From Streptococcus orisasini (GTDB lineage Bacteria; Bacillota; Bacilli; Lactobacillales; Streptococcaceae): 64,000 nt of DNA. The notes beneath the pieces are model-generated. The model ran no database searches, was not told where the DNA came from, and saw only the letters and a program-made list of their open reading frames with translations. The position numbers and the translations under genes were made by a program. Shown piece after piece: positions 1 through 11,745 of the stretch; positions within the stretch are counted from its first letter, which is position 1, and every line of letters begins with the position of its first letter. The stretch is taken from contig NZ_BCLE01000009.1 in the NCBI RefSeq assembly GCF_001431045.1, positions 62,001 to 126,000 of the forward strand, in the 5' to 3' direction.

Positions 1-1082
<1,082 letters not shown>

Positions 1083-1084
1083 CT

Positions 1085-1142
1085 ATTATATGATTTTCAG
1101 AAGGAAAATGGCTGATACTATCTTGTGAAATACTGATACTAT
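1085..1142 (-). promoter_or_regulatory. bglA promoter with AraC-type direct repeat
   Basis: The minus strand has a TATAAT -10 (1085-1090) and no clear -35. Just upstream, the 10-mer CTGATACTAT (plus-strand reading) occurs at 1112-1121 and again at 1133-1142. The 21-bp period places both copies on one face of the helix. AraC-family activators usually bind such direct half-sites next to a weak -35. A single GGATACTATC copy lies at 4541-4550 upstream of the esterase gene. Assignment to the AraC protein encoded at 1872 is inferred from proximity. Confidence 0.6.
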
Positions 1143-1164
1143 TCTTTTATATTAAAAAGAGCAA

Positions 1165-1208
1165 GCAGACAAGCTAATCAAAATTATAATTAAGATTGGC
1201 TTGTCTGC
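1165..1208 (-). terminator. Intrinsic terminator of the CHAP-like gene
   Basis: A 15-bp inverted repeat (GCAGACAAGC... paired with ...GCTTGTCTGC, one mismatch) lies just after the stop of the gene at 1227-1661. On the minus strand it is followed by a short T-rich stretch (TTGCTCTTTTTAAT). Confidence 0.7.
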
Positions 1209-1226
1209 CCCATATAAATCCATTTT

Positions 1227-1661
1227 TTAAAGATAAATAAAAGTAATTGACGATTGTGGCTGTATAAGACGCCAATTAAGAATTTTAGGACTAGGCATCT
1301 CGCTGACAATAAAACTTCCATCACTATTGACGTATTCTACAAAAGCAAGGTGGCCCTTTTTATTTGCCTCTTCAAAATAAGCAATTGCTTCAACTTCAGC
1401 TACATTCCCAATAGCATAACCTTCTTGCTGGGCATTTTTTACCCACTCATCAGCTCTACCCCAATTTGAACTGATAATTTTGCCGAGCTGAGCACTCCTG
1501 TTATAAATGTACCAAGCTTCTTCGCCTTTTGTATAAGCATTTCCTTCATAGCTATCTTTTACAGTTTGTTCACTTGGCAAACTATGGTTTAATTGTAGCT
1601 CTTGCCAGCTGTTCAGTCTAGCATTATAAAAACCTGTCAAAACAATATCTTTTTCTTCCAC
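1227..1661 (-). CDS. CHAP-domain-like protein lacking the catalytic Cys
   Basis: 144 residues from a GTG start. Residues about 38-135 follow the CHAP amidase/peptidase fold: GNAYTKGEEAWYIYNRSAQL, then SNWGRADEW, then GHLAFVEYVNSDGSFIVSEM. In CHAP enzymes the first block reads G-(Q/E)-C-T/A-W-Y, with Cys as nucleophile. Here that residue is Glu (GEEAWY), while the partner His (GHLAFVE) is kept. TGT to GAA needs more than one base change, so a single read error is unlikely. A hydrophobic export signal is also missing in this frame. An ATG (1676-1674) in another frame starts a basic MKKWKKKILF-like stretch that stops at once, hinting at a lost signal peptide. It lies between bglA and bglC. It could be a binding-only relic or a decaying pseudogene. 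Confidence 0.65.
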   Translation of the reverse strand: MEEKDIVLTGFYNARLNSWQELQLNHSLPSEQTVKDSYEGNAYTKGEEAWYIYNRSAQLGKIISSNWGRADEWVKNAQQEGYAIGNVAEVEAIAYFEEANKKGHLAFVEYVNSDGSFIVSEMPSPKILNWRLIQPQSSITFIYL

Positions 1662-1871
1662 TTTTTCATCCCCATCATGATATTTTGTAATATTATCTAT
1701 TTGTCTATAGAAATTATAGCTATAATTGTTACAAAAGTCAACGATTTTGTTTCTGTTTTATTACAAATATTTCTGATTCGAGACATGACAACGATGTATC
1801 TTTCTCCTTTATTTTTTATAAGCTATGGATATGCTATAATAATACTATCCTACGATTTGGAAAGAGTAAAA

Positions 1872-2765
1872 ATGAAAGATTTTTTAACAGACGAAAATTT
1901 TAAACATATAACAAATTTCGATAATCATCTATTACCATATAAAATCTTTAAAACAGAAATTGCTAACGGATGGCCAGATACACTTTTTCATTGGCATCCT
2001 GAACTAGAAATTTCTTATATTTATGAAGGAACAGCTCAGTATCACATTGATTACGATTATTTTAACAGCCAGTCTGGAGATATTATCCTCGTACGCCCCA
2101 ATGGAATGCATTCTATTCACCCCATTGATGACAAAACACAAAAGGCTGAGACACTGCTTTTTCATTTAGATATGGTAGGGTATTCTCTTCTGGATCAAAC
2201 GAGCCTTCGCTATCTGCAGCCTTTGCAGAACTCTAGTTTCAAATTGGTTCCCTGCATAAAACAGGGAATGTCAGGATATGATGCTATCAAAAGCTGTTTG
2301 TTTGCCATTTTTGATATTTATCACAGACAAGGACGGCATTTTGAACTGCTTTTAAAGGCTAAACTGCAAGAATTACTCTACTTGCTCTACTTTCATCAAT
2401 ATGTCCTATACAAGCACTCTAATGATATGTATCGCAAAAATGAAAAGATTCGCGAATTAATTGACTACATTCATCAGCATTATCAAGAAGAACTGTCTAT
2501 TGAATGCTTAGCAAAATTCATAGGCTACAGTAAAACTCATTTTATGACAGTCTTTAAGCAGCATACCGGGATTTCCTGCACTGAATTTATTATTCAATTT
2601 CGACTCAGCAAAGCCTGTGATTTGCTTGTCAATTCAATCAAACCCATTCTTGAAATTTCAACTGAAGTTGGCTTTAACAATCTTTCCAATTTTAACCGTC
2701 AATTTAAGCGTTACTATCGAATGACCCCTAGTCATTACCGAAAAACGATTAAAAAAACAAATTAA
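1872..2765 (+). CDS. bglC: AraC-family transcriptional regulator of the bgl locus
   Basis: 297 residues counted from ATG 1872, chosen because GGAAAGAG lies just upstream and the cupin domain begins there; the upstream extension of the open frame has no domain. Residues about 35-110 form an AraC-type cupin sensing domain with the HWHPELEISYI motif. Residues about 195-295 carry two helix-turn-helix units (SIECLAKFIGYSKTHFMTVF and ILEISTEVGFNNLSNFNRQF), followed by the usual P-S-H-Y-R end. It is divergent from bglA and the CHAP-like gene and is the likely reader of the direct repeat at 1112-1142. Gene order matches bglC of S. mutans as I recall it. Confidence 0.85.
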   Translation: MKDFLTDENFKHITNFDNHLLPYKIFKTEIANGWPDTLFHWHPELEISYIYEGTAQYHIDYDYFNSQSGDIILVRPNGMHSIHPIDDKTQKAETLLFHLDMVGYSLLDQTSLRYLQPLQNSSFKLVPCIKQGMSGYDAIKSCLFAIFDIYHRQGRHFELLLKAKLQELLYLLYFHQYVLYKHSNDMYRKNEKIRELIDYIHQHYQEELSIECLAKFIGYSKTHFMTVFKQHTGISCTEFIIQFRLSKACDLLVNSIKPILEISTEVGFNNLSNFNRQFKRYYRMTPSHYRKTIKKTN

Positions 2766-2790
2766 ATCCGTTAGACTTAACTAAAATTAA

Positions 2791-2855
2791 AAAAACGAAC
2801 AAGTAGCTCTTGAATATGGAATATGACTTCCAATAAGCTGACTTGATCGTTTTTT
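2791..2855. terminator. Bidirectional terminator between bglC and the esterase gene
   Basis: AAAAACGAACAAGTAGCT pairs with AGCTGACTTGATCGTTTTT around a 30-nt loop. There is an A-run on the left and a T-run on the right, so it can end both the plus-strand regulator and the minus-strand esterase transcripts. Confidence 0.75.
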
Positions 2856-2880
2856 GTCGTGTTTTATGCAGGCAATACTT

Positions 2881-4386
2881 CTATTTCTTTTGAGCATTCA
2901 TCCAATCAAAGACATTGGTGTAAGATGTTTTGCCTACTTTAGCAGTAGCAGCTCCTCCTTTAGTTTTGTTGCTAGCTTTAAATCCTGATAATTTGGAAGT
3001 CTTTTTAATAGCTGATGGGTCTTGAACACCTGACACTTGGTCGTTAAAGAAATAAGTCCATGACCAGTGACCGTTATAGACAGTACCTTTCATATCCGTT
3101 CCGCGCACATCTTTATAATAAGAAAACCATTTATTTTTTGCGCCGCTGTCAATAAGAGATTTGTAAACTGGCAGAGAGTAATTTTTAGGATTAACAATTT
3201 TATCTGCTGCTGAATGAACAAACCATATAGGAATGTTTTTAAGCTTCTTAACTTTTTGGCTGTCGAACCAAATTTTATCTGTGCGAACAGCAGATTTACC
3301 AGAAACGCTGCTCTTGTCCTCAACAGTCTTATAGGTACCATCTGCATTTCTTTCATACTCATAATAAGAATAAGCTGTCGCTTGAGGAACCAGAGCTGCA
3401 AAATAATGAGGATAGTGCAGAGCCATGTTGATAGTCATATAACCACCGTTAGAGCAGCCGGTTAAATAAATACGATCAGTGTCTACATCCTTGTTGCCAG
3501 CTACATATTGCTTAATAGCGTCCATAAGAGCCTGCGTATAACGTGATACTCCAGAACCAGAACCATTGGTGCCATCACCTTCATCCATCCAATAAGTTGA
3601 AGTTTGAACTGCTAATACATAGGCTCCTTTTTGGTGGCCTGATGTAAAGTGATTTTGGATTTTCTTTTTAGCAAGAGCAGTCACTTCATTGCCAAGCAGG
3701 GTAATATCTTGGTCTGTGCCGCCTTCTCCTTGACCATGCAGCCAGATAATTAATGGGTTTTTCTGACCTGATTTTAGGCTTTTAGGCTCATAAGCCACAT
3801 ATTTGAGGTTGATTGTTTCTTCCTTTTTCGTAAAAGGATTGGTATAATCGTTTGAAAAATCTCCTCGATTCTTAAACATATCTGAATCTGGAGAAATCCG
3901 CTTATTAATGACATCATCGTTCTTATCTAAACGGAAGGACTTCCCTTTTTGGCTAACACTTAGGCCTTTGATAGACACAGGATAAGTTTTGACCCATTGG
4001 TTTTGGAAGATTTCCATATTATAGACAAAGGGTGATGCATTTTTATCAGCATCATCAACGTCATAGGTGACAGGCATTTGAATCGTCAAATAACGGCTTT
4101 CTTTAGCCTTACTTTCTAGGCCGGTTTTATCAGATAAATAAACCTTTTGAATTTTACGCTTAATACCTGCAGTTTGAACACTGAGATTTTTAGAAGACAC
4201 TTTTGAGACCTTTTGGTCTAATCTCACAAGCAGCTTAGGAACAGCAGGACCAAATTCATAGCCCTTGATAATCATCTTAACATCATTAATACGATTTTCT
4301 GAATTGGATGCCAGTACAGGGTTTGCTGAGACAAAGGCAAGACTTAGAACACCCAAAGCAAGCAGTTTTTTCACCTCATTTTTCAT
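2881..4386 (-). CDS. Secreted alpha/beta-hydrolase (feruloyl esterase / PHB depolymerase-like)
   Basis: 501 residues with a Sec signal peptide (basic start, hydrophobic ALGVLSLAFVSANPVLA, cleavage near residue 27). An N-terminal region of about 180 residues precedes the hydrolase domain. That domain shows LIIWLHGQGEGG (oxyanion loop), nucleophile elbow GCSNGG, Asp candidate in HSAADKIV and His candidate in NGHWSWTYF. This layout is typical of the Esterase_phd / prolyl-oligopeptidase-like group acting on phenolic or short acyl esters. Its place in the beta-glucoside locus suggests release of plant-derived glycoside substrates outside the cell. In S. mutans UA159 I recall this position holding split BglB fragments; here the frame is intact. 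The substrate is unknown. Confidence 0.8.
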   Translation of the reverse strand: MKNEVKKLLALGVLSLAFVSANPVLASNSENRINDVKMIIKGYEFGPAVPKLLVRLDQKVSKVSSKNLSVQTAGIKRKIQKVYLSDKTGLESKAKESRYLTIQMPVTYDVDDADKNASPFVYNMEIFQNQWVKTYPVSIKGLSVSQKGKSFRLDKNDDVINKRISPDSDMFKNRGDFSNDYTNPFTKKEETINLKYVAYEPKSLKSGQKNPLIIWLHGQGEGGTDQDITLLGNEVTALAKKKIQNHFTSGHQKGAYVLAVQTSTYWMDEGDGTNGSGSGVSRYTQALMDAIKQYVAGNKDVDTDRIYLTGCSNGGYMTINMALHYPHYFAALVPQATAYSYYEYERNADGTYKTVEDKSSVSGKSAVRTDKIWFDSQKVKKLKNIPIWFVHSAADKIVNPKNYSLPVYKSLIDSGAKNKWFSYYKDVRGTDMKGTVYNGHWSWTYFFNDQVSGVQDPSAIKKTSKLSGFKASNKTKGGAATAKVGKTSYTNVFDWMNAQKK

Positions 4387-4491
4387 CTTAAATACCTCAC
4401 AGAACTAAAACGCTTTTATTCTTTCTTACATAAAGCTTGCTCTTATCGAGTCATAAAAATCCCCCCTCGTCCGTCAAAAATCTCTACTTTT

Positions 4492-4520
4492 ATCTTAGCA
4501 GAGCAAGACAGCGCTTTCAA
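4492..4520 (-). promoter_or_regulatory. Esterase promoter with overlapping cre-like site
   Basis: On the minus strand TTGAAA (4520-4515), a 17-bp spacer and TAAGAT (4497-4492) form a good promoter. The sequence TTGAAAGCGCTGTCTT (4520-4505), over the -35, matches the catabolite-response consensus at all but about two positions. This suggests CcpA repression, as expected for a carbohydrate locus. Confidence 0.55.
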
Positions 4521-4591
4521 GTTTCTCCTTTATTTTTAGTAGGATACTATCATTCTTTCGTATTTTAATATCATTTCTCTAAAATAAAAAA

Positions 4592-4641
4592 AGCAGGATA
4601 AAATCTGCACGATTGATTTAACAATCATGAGAAATCCTGCT
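4592..4641 (-). terminator. bglP terminator
   Basis: On the minus strand AGCAGGAT and ATCCTGCT close a hairpin containing a second small dyad (TGATTGTTAAATCAATC), followed by seven T residues. It lies about 20 nt after the bglP stop. Confidence 0.85.
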
Positions 4642-4659
4642 CTTATAAATAATTATTGT

Positions 4660-6561
<1,902 letters not shown>

Positions 6562-6563
6562 TC

Positions 6564-6706
6564 ATAAGATGTTAAGCCGTTAAGCGACTCACAGGAAAAT
6601 AGGAACCATGACGAAGATGCTTGCATCTAGGAAATGGTGACCTTTTTCCAAAGAGTTGTAGGCGCGCTCAGTTAAATAAGATGCTAAGCCGTGAGTGACT
6701 TGACGA
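6564..6706. repeat. Structured repeat element in the bglP 5' leader
   Basis: ATAAGATGTTAAGCCGT (6564-6580) recurs as ATAAGATGCTAAGCCGT (6676-6692). Between the copies is a strong dyad centred on AGATGCTTGCATCT (about 6615-6630), extended outward by ACCAT/ATGGT and GGAA/TTCC pairs. The minus strand also has a short open frame across it (RAYNSLEKGHHF...), ending in a hydrophobic stretch. The 230 bp between the LicT terminator and bglP are otherwise unexplained. It may be an intergenic repeat family or a structured leader; I cannot tell which. Confidence 0.5.
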
Positions 6707-6784
6707 TTTTAAATAATCGAATTCAGCCAATCTGGCTCTAGCACAGTTATTTTTTAGAATAATTACCATTTCACATGCAAAAAA

Positions 6785-6878
6785 ACCTAAACAAATACCA
6801 AAGACTAATGCAAAGAGTGCACTCTTTACAATTCTTTCGTATTTATCTAGGTTTTGCCTGCTTAGCCAGTAACAATCC
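6785..6878 (-). promoter_or_regulatory. LicT ribonucleic antiterminator (RAT) and overlapping terminator
   Basis: On the minus strand the RAT reads GGATTGTTACTGG, CTAAG, CAGGCAAAACC (6878-6850), which closely matches the BglG/LicT target. It overlaps the 5' arm of a long terminator stem (CCTAGATAAATACGAAAGA against TCTTTGGTATTTGTTTAGG, about 6850-6787) that ends in a T-run. LicT binding should melt the terminator and allow bglP transcription. Confidence 0.92.
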
Positions 6879-6891
6879 TTTTATAAATGTT

Positions 6892-6930
6892 ATTATAGCA
6901 TAACATTTTAATTTTGCAAGCGTTTTTACA
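6892..6930 (-). promoter_or_regulatory. bglP promoter with imperfect cre-like site
   Basis: The minus strand has TTGCAA (-35), a 16-bp spacer and TATAAT (6897-6892) just upstream of the RAT. TTGCAAGCGTTTTTACA (6914-6930, plus reading) overlaps the -35 and resembles a catabolite-response element with one extra spacer base. Confidence 0.6.
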
Positions 6931-7027
6931 AAAATATTACACCAATTTATCAGAAAGTTCCGCTTAATTGTCTAAAAATCACGATAGACCATAGTTTTGC
7001 TTTTATGCCTTTGGTATAAAAGTAGTC

Positions 7028-7864
7028 TTACTGACTTGCTTCTAAGCGCTGAATGTGAATAGTAAGATAGACCTGTTCATCTTTGCTCATTGTAAAATCA
7101 TAACCAGATGCCACATAGGACTTAATCTTTTCAGTACAGGCAAAGGCATGCGGATAATTTTCCTTGACCTGTTCATAAAGAAAAGCATCATTTTTTCCTT
7201 GAACAAGACCATTGGCAACGCGCTGAGCAAAATATTGAACATGTGTCACAAATCGATTGTAGCTGATAGATTCTTCATCCTCGATTTGCCCAAAATGCAG
7301 ACGAACAATTTCCAAAATATCAATGACTATTTTGGAAATCAGACGGTTCTTCTCCAAAAGTCCGCTGTCTTTTTGGGCATTGATAAAATGCAGAGCAATC
7401 GAAGCCGCTTCATCATCGGCCAGTTCTACTCCCAGCTTTTCCTTGATGTAGGCGATAGCATCTCTGCCCAACTGAAACTCTCTGGGGTAGAATTTCCTGA
7501 CTTCCCAAGACAGAGGATTTTGCAGCGTCAGTCCTTCTTTTGTTCGCTCAATGGTGTAATGCAGATGATCGGCTAAGGCAATATAGAGTGAAATATCGAA
7601 GGTCTGTTCCAAGATTTTCTGACCTTGATTGATAATAGCGAGAATCAGCTCAATCTCAATACTGTCAAGATCAGTATAGACACGCGATAATTCACTCGCT
7701 ACATCAGTATCTTGCAAAATAAATCGTTTTTCTATCAGCTCTTGGTCGACCTCATCTCCTGTTTTCTTTTGGAAGCCCAAACCCTTTCCCATAACAATAA
7801 TCTCTTCGTTCTTGTCACCAAGAACCTGTACAACATTATTATTAAATACCTTGTCGATTTTCAT
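7028..7864 (-). CDS. licT: BglG/LicT-family transcription antiterminator
   Basis: 278 residues. The N-terminal CAT RNA-binding domain (about 1-55: KVFNNNVVQVLGDKNEEIIVMGKGLGF) is followed by two PTS regulation domains. The conserved regulatory His residues are visible in ADHLHYTIER and ALHFINAQ (PRD1), and FVTHVQYFAQ and YLTIHIQRL (PRD2). It binds nascent bglP leader RNA (target at 6850-6878) and is normally controlled by phosphorylation from HPr and the cognate EII. The gene lies directly upstream of bglP on the same strand. Confidence 0.95.
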   Translation of the reverse strand: MKIDKVFNNNVVQVLGDKNEEIIVMGKGLGFQKKTGDEVDQELIEKRFILQDTDVASELSRVYTDLDSIEIELILAIINQGQKILEQTFDISLYIALADHLHYTIERTKEGLTLQNPLSWEVRKFYPREFQLGRDAIAYIKEKLGVELADDEAASIALHFINAQKDSGLLEKNRLISKIVIDILEIVRLHFGQIEDEESISYNRFVTHVQYFAQRVANGLVQGKNDAFLYEQVKENYPHAFACTEKIKSYVASGYDFTMSKDEQVYLTIHIQRLEASQ

Positions 7865-7957
7865 AGCATTTCCCTTTTGTCTTTAAAATACCCTTTTATA
7901 TCATATCAAATCAAATTACAAAAAGTAAAGGCTGTTTTTTAAGACTGATTATTTTTG

Positions 7958-9028
7958 TTATTTGCGGTACATCTTAAACTGCAGATAAAGATCATTATAA
8001 ATGCCCAGCCATTTTTTACCGAGATTGTCATAAACTTCTAAACGACTGACAGTCTCAGCATCGGGGTAAAAAGCCCTATTGTTTTTAATTTTATTTGGTA
8101 ACAGCTCTTTTGCTTTAGCATTTGGTGTTGCATAACCGATATAACTGGCATTTTGAGCAGCATTCTCTGGCTTCAGCATAAAATTAATAAAAGCGTAAGC
8201 TTCTTTTTTGTGTTTCATCGTTTTGGGAATCACTAAATTATCAAACCAGAGATTAGAGCCTTCATTGGGAACAATGTAACGCAAATCATCATTAGCATCC
8301 AGCATCTCGCTGGCCTCGCCGGAAAAAGTTACACCAAGCGGCGCATCACCTCTGATTAAATAACCTTTCATTTCATCACCGACAATGGCTTTAATATTCG
8401 GAGTTAATTGATTCAATTTGTTTTCAGCTTTTTCTAACTCAGCTGTTTTTTTGGTATTTAAACTAAGACCAAGACTGTTAAGTCCAAAGCCCAATACCTC
8501 ACGAGCACCATCAACCAGTAAAATACTGTTGGTGTATTCTTTATTCCAAAGATCACTCCAGTGCTTAGGAACATTATTTAACATTTTACTGTTATAAACA
8601 ATCCCCACTGTTCCCCAAAAATAAGGTATCGAATAAGTATTTGACGGATCAAAACTCTTACCTAGAAACTGTTTGTCAAGATTGTTCCATCCCTTAATTT
8701 GCGAGCGGTCAAGCTTCACCAAGAGCCCTTCAGCTTTCATCTTACTGATCATGTAATCGCTAGGGACAGCAATATCATAAGTTGTTCCGCCCTGTTTGAT
8801 TTTGGTGTACATGGCTTCGTTGGAATCAAAGGTTTCATACTGAACCCGAATACCAGTTTCTTTAGTAAATTTTGTCAGCAGCTCAGGATCAATATAGTCC
8901 CCCCAGTTATAAATGACCAATTTATCAGAATGAGTACCGCTGTCCTGTTTGCTCATATAAAAAACAAGTCCAGCTAAAAGGAGTACGATTGCTAAGATAC
9001 TTCCCATGAAAGAGTACAATTTATGCAT
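7958..9028 (-). CDS. potD: Spermidine/putrescine-binding protein PotD
   Basis: 356 residues. The ATG at 9028 is chosen because AAGGAGGAC lies just upstream; this start overlaps the potC stop by 8 nt. An N-terminal hydrophobic segment is followed by LVIYNWGDYIDPELLTKFTK, the typical PotD opening. The ligand-site region GGTTYDIAVPSDYM and the conserved LWFDNLVIPKT are present. There is no Cys after the hydrophobic segment, so it appears to be held by a signal-anchor rather than a lipid, as I recall for streptococcal PotD proteins. Last gene of murB-potABCD. Confidence 0.93.
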   Translation of the reverse strand: MHKLYSFMGSILAIVLLLAGLVFYMSKQDSGTHSDKLVIYNWGDYIDPELLTKFTKETGIRVQYETFDSNEAMYTKIKQGGTTYDIAVPSDYMISKMKAEGLLVKLDRSQIKGWNNLDKQFLGKSFDPSNTYSIPYFWGTVGIVYNSKMLNNVPKHWSDLWNKEYTNSILLVDGAREVLGFGLNSLGLSLNTKKTAELEKAENKLNQLTPNIKAIVGDEMKGYLIRGDAPLGVTFSGEASEMLDANDDLRYIVPNEGSNLWFDNLVIPKTMKHKKEAYAFINFMLKPENAAQNASYIGYATPNAKAKELLPNKIKNNRAFYPDAETVSRLEVYDNLGKKWLGIYNDLYLQFKMYRK

Positions 9029-9797
9029 GTCTGTCCTCCTTATCCTGAGAAATAAAATAATAACCAATCACCAGCAAGATGCTGAAAAGAAAGACCACGG
9101 CAGAAAGGGCATTGATTTCCAAAGAAATTCCCTGACGGGCGCGGGAATAAATTTCTACAGAAAGGGTTGAAAAACCATTTCCCGTGACAAAAAAAGTCAC
9201 TGCAAAGTCGTCCAAAGAATAGGTAAAAGCCATGAAATAACCAGCAATAATACTGGGCGTCAAATAAGGCAGCATGACTTCTCGCAGCATCTGAAAGCGG
9301 CTGGCTCCCAAATCATAGGCGGCATTAATCATGTCATCATTCATTTCCTTCAATCTCGGAAGCACCATGAGAACAACTATGGGAATGGAAAAAGCAATAT
9401 GACTGAGCAGCACTGAAAGCAGTCCCAATCTAAAACCGATAAAGGTGAAAAAAATCAGGAAGGAAGCCCCAATCATAACATCAGGGGCAACCATGAGAAC
9501 ATTATTAATTGATAAAATAGTATTCTGGCGTTTTCTTTTTGTTTGATAAATAAAAATGGCTCCGAAAGTTCCAATAATGGTTGCTAATAGAGAACTTAAA
9601 AAGGCAATCAGAAAAGTTTCTGCTAAAATCAACATTAAGCGCTTATCGCTGAATATGTTCTCATAATGCTCTAAAGTAAAACCTGTAAAATGATTCATAT
9701 TCCCAGCCTGGTTAAAGGAATAAAAAACCAGATAAAAAATAGGAATATAAAGAATTAAAAAGACAAGGATTAAATAAAGATTGGCTATTCTTTTCAT
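9021..9797 (-). CDS. potC: Polyamine ABC transporter permease PotC
   Basis: 258 residues with six predicted membrane spans. The inner-membrane EAA-type loop that docks the ATPase is visible as INAAYDLGASRFQMLREVMLP. It pairs with PotB to form the channel. Its ATG overlaps the potB stop by 4 nt, indicating coupled translation, and its 3' end overlaps potD. Confidence 0.93.
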   Translation of the reverse strand: MKRIANLYLILVFLILYIPIFYLVFYSFNQAGNMNHFTGFTLEHYENIFSDKRLMLILAETFLIAFLSSLLATIIGTFGAIFIYQTKRKRQNTILSINNVLMVAPDVMIGASFLIFFTFIGFRLGLLSVLLSHIAFSIPIVVLMVLPRLKEMNDDMINAAYDLGASRFQMLREVMLPYLTPSIIAGYFMAFTYSLDDFAVTFFVTGNGFSTLSVEIYSRARQGISLEINALSAVVFLFSILLVIGYYFISQDKEDRHA

Positions 9798-10588
9798 TTA
9801 TTTCTCTCCTTTGTCACCCACATAATAAAGAGCATAGTCATAATTAAAACAACTCCGATAGTTGATCCCATTCCCCAGTTCTGTGTTGTCAAAAAATGCT
9901 GTTCGATAGCTGTACCTAAGGTAATAACACGATTGCCGCCTATCAAACGCGTCAGCATAAACAAACTAAGACTGGGAATGAAAACAGACTGGACACCACT
10001 TCTGACCCCATTTAAAGACAGAGGGAAAATAACCTTGGTAAAGGTTTGCAGATCTGTCGCTCCTAAATCGCGGCTAGCATGAATTAAATTAGGATCAATA
10101 TCATCCAGAGCATTAAAAATTGGCAGAATCATAAAGGGAATTTCAATATAGGCAGCTACAAAAATAAATGAAAAGTCCGTAAAAAGAATCTGCTTAGGCG
10201 CAAGTCCCATAAACTGCAAAAAACTATTGACACTGCCCTGACGGCCAAAAATCCCCATAAAAGCATATGCTTTAAGTAAGAGATTAATCCAAGTTGGCAA
10301 AATGACCAGCATCAGCCAGAGCTGCTTTTGTTTAAGCCGAGTTAAAATCAAAGCCGTCGGATAGGCAATTAAAAGTGTCACCAGTGTGATTACACCAGCA
10401 TAAAGAATAGAATTGAGGCTCATTCTCAGATAGGTCCAGCTGCCAAAAAAAGTTTGATAATTGTTTAGTGTCAAACGGCCTTCAATATCAAAAAAAGATT
10501 TGTAAAGAATCAAAGCAACCGGAGCTAAAACAAAAAGGCCTATCCATAGAAGGTAGGGAAGAGAAAATACATCAAATTTTTTCTTCAT
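9794..10588 (-). CDS. potB: Polyamine ABC transporter permease PotB
   Basis: 264 residues, six membrane spans. The ATPase-contact loop reads [22 protein letters not shown]. Its start lies inside the 3' end of potA (17-nt overlap) and its stop overlaps potC, so the four pot genes form one tightly packed unit. Its partners are PotC in the membrane, PotA in the cytoplasm and PotD outside. Confidence 0.93.
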   Translation of the reverse strand: MKKKFDVFSLPYLLWIGLFVLAPVALILYKSFFDIEGRLTLNNYQTFFGSWTYLRMSLNSILYAGVITLVTLLIAYPTALILTRLKQKQLWLMLVILPTWINLLLKAYAFMGIFGRQGSVNSFLQFMGLAPKQILFTDFSFIFVAAYIEIPFMILPIFNALDDIDPNLIHASRDLGATDLQTFTKVIFPLSLNGVRSGVQSVFIPSLSLFMLTRLIGGNRVITLGTAIEQHFLTTQNWGMGSTIGVVLIMTMLFIMWVTKERNK

Positions 10589-11726
10589 GGCGTTCCTCCT
10601 CTATAGCGTTTATCAGGCCATCTTCATGTTCTTCGGTTTCTACGTATTCTTCAATCCGGGCATCAAATTCTTCTTCAGTCTCATTAAGGCGCATAATATG
10701 GATATCTTCGGGTCTAAAATCGAGCCCGATAATTTCACCTTCAATAGCCTTGCGGGTTGAATGAATCATCCATTCATTGCCCAGATTGTCATAAGCGATA
10801 ATCTCGTAGTGCACTCCGCGAAAAAGCTGCGTTTCTACCTTTACCTGAAGTTTGCCTTCATCAGGCAGAGTAATTTGCAAATCTTCCGGACGAATTACAA
10901 CCTCAACAGGTTCATTGGGCCGCATACCGCCGTCAACAGCTTCGAAGCGCTTGCCGTTGAATTCTACCAGATAGTCCTCAATCATCGTTGCCGACAAAAT
11001 ATTAGACTCACCAATGAAAGTTGCCACAAAATGATTGATAGGCTCATCATAAATATCAACTGGTGTTCCAGATTGAACGATTTCACCATCATTCATGACA
11101 AAGATCCAATCACTCATGGCCAGTGCTTCTTCCTGATCATGGGTAACAAAAACAAAAGTAATTCCCAGCCGTTGCTGCAATTCTCGCAGTTCATACTGCA
11201 TCTCGGTTCGCAGCTTCAAATCCAAAGCTGACAAAGGCTCATCAAGCAAAACAACCCTAGGCTGATTGATGATAGCACGAGCAATAGCCACGCGCTGTCT
11301 TTGACCGCCGGACAGTTTATGAATGGAACGTTTTTTAAAACCAGCTAAACGGACCATTTTCAGCACTTCTGCTACCCGGTCTTCAATTTCTTTTTTAGGT
11401 AACTTTTGCAACTTGAGCGGAAAAGCCACATTTTCAAAGACCGTCATATGAGGAAAAAGGGCATAGGACTGAAAAACAGTATGGACGTCGCGTTTGTTGA
11501 TAGGCAAATCATTAATTCTCTTGCCATCAAGAAAGATGTCCCCGCTGCTTGCTTGCAGCAAACCAGCGATAAGATTTAAGATGGTTGATTTTCCAGATCC
11601 TGAAGCACCAAGAAGAGTATAAAATTTCCCCTCTTCCAATTCAAAATTAATATCTTTGAGAACAACCGTGCCACTGTCCTCAAAGATTTTTGATACATTT
11701 TTAAAGACAATGATTGGATTAGTCAA
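10572..11726 (-). CDS. potA: Polyamine ABC transporter ATP-binding protein PotA
   Basis: 384 residues. Walker A is GASGSGKST, the signature [14 protein letters not shown], Walker [13 protein letters not shown], and the switch His is in [16 protein letters not shown]-terminal TOBE-type regulatory domain covers about 240-350. The start is TTG at 11726: the codon two positions upstream is a stop, no ATG occurs near the Walker A motif, and AAGGA lies 10 nt upstream. A weak start codon may limit PotA relative to the permeases. The gene is 19 nt after murB. Confidence 0.95.
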   Translation of the reverse strand: MTNPIIVFKNVSKIFEDSGTVVLKDINFELEEGKFYTLLGASGSGKSTILNLIAGLLQASSGDIFLDGKRINDLPINKRDVHTVFQSYALFPHMTVFENVAFPLKLQKLPKKEIEDRVAEVLKMVRLAGFKKRSIHKLSGGQRQRVAIARAIINQPRVVLLDEPLSALDLKLRTEMQYELRELQQRLGITFVFVTHDQEEALAMSDWIFVMNDGEIVQSGTPVDIYDEPINHFVATFIGESNILSATMIEDYLVEFNGKRFEAVDGGMRPNEPVEVVIRPEDLQITLPDEGKLQVKVETQLFRGVHYEIIAYDNLGNEWMIHSTRKAIEGEIIGLDFRPEDIHIMRLNETEEEFDARIEEYVETEEHEDGLINAIEEERHEEKI

Positions 11727-11745
11727 TGCTTATGTGTCCTTCCGC

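Noticed and set aside
3214..3465. Possible transfer or IS remnant inside the esterase gene
   Set aside because: The open frames there are shadows; the esterase reading frame is continuous with its full catalytic set.
10761..11231. 156-codon plus-strand frame across potA
   Set aside because: Antisense shadow of the PotA ATPase domain; composition is atypical and no start signal is present.
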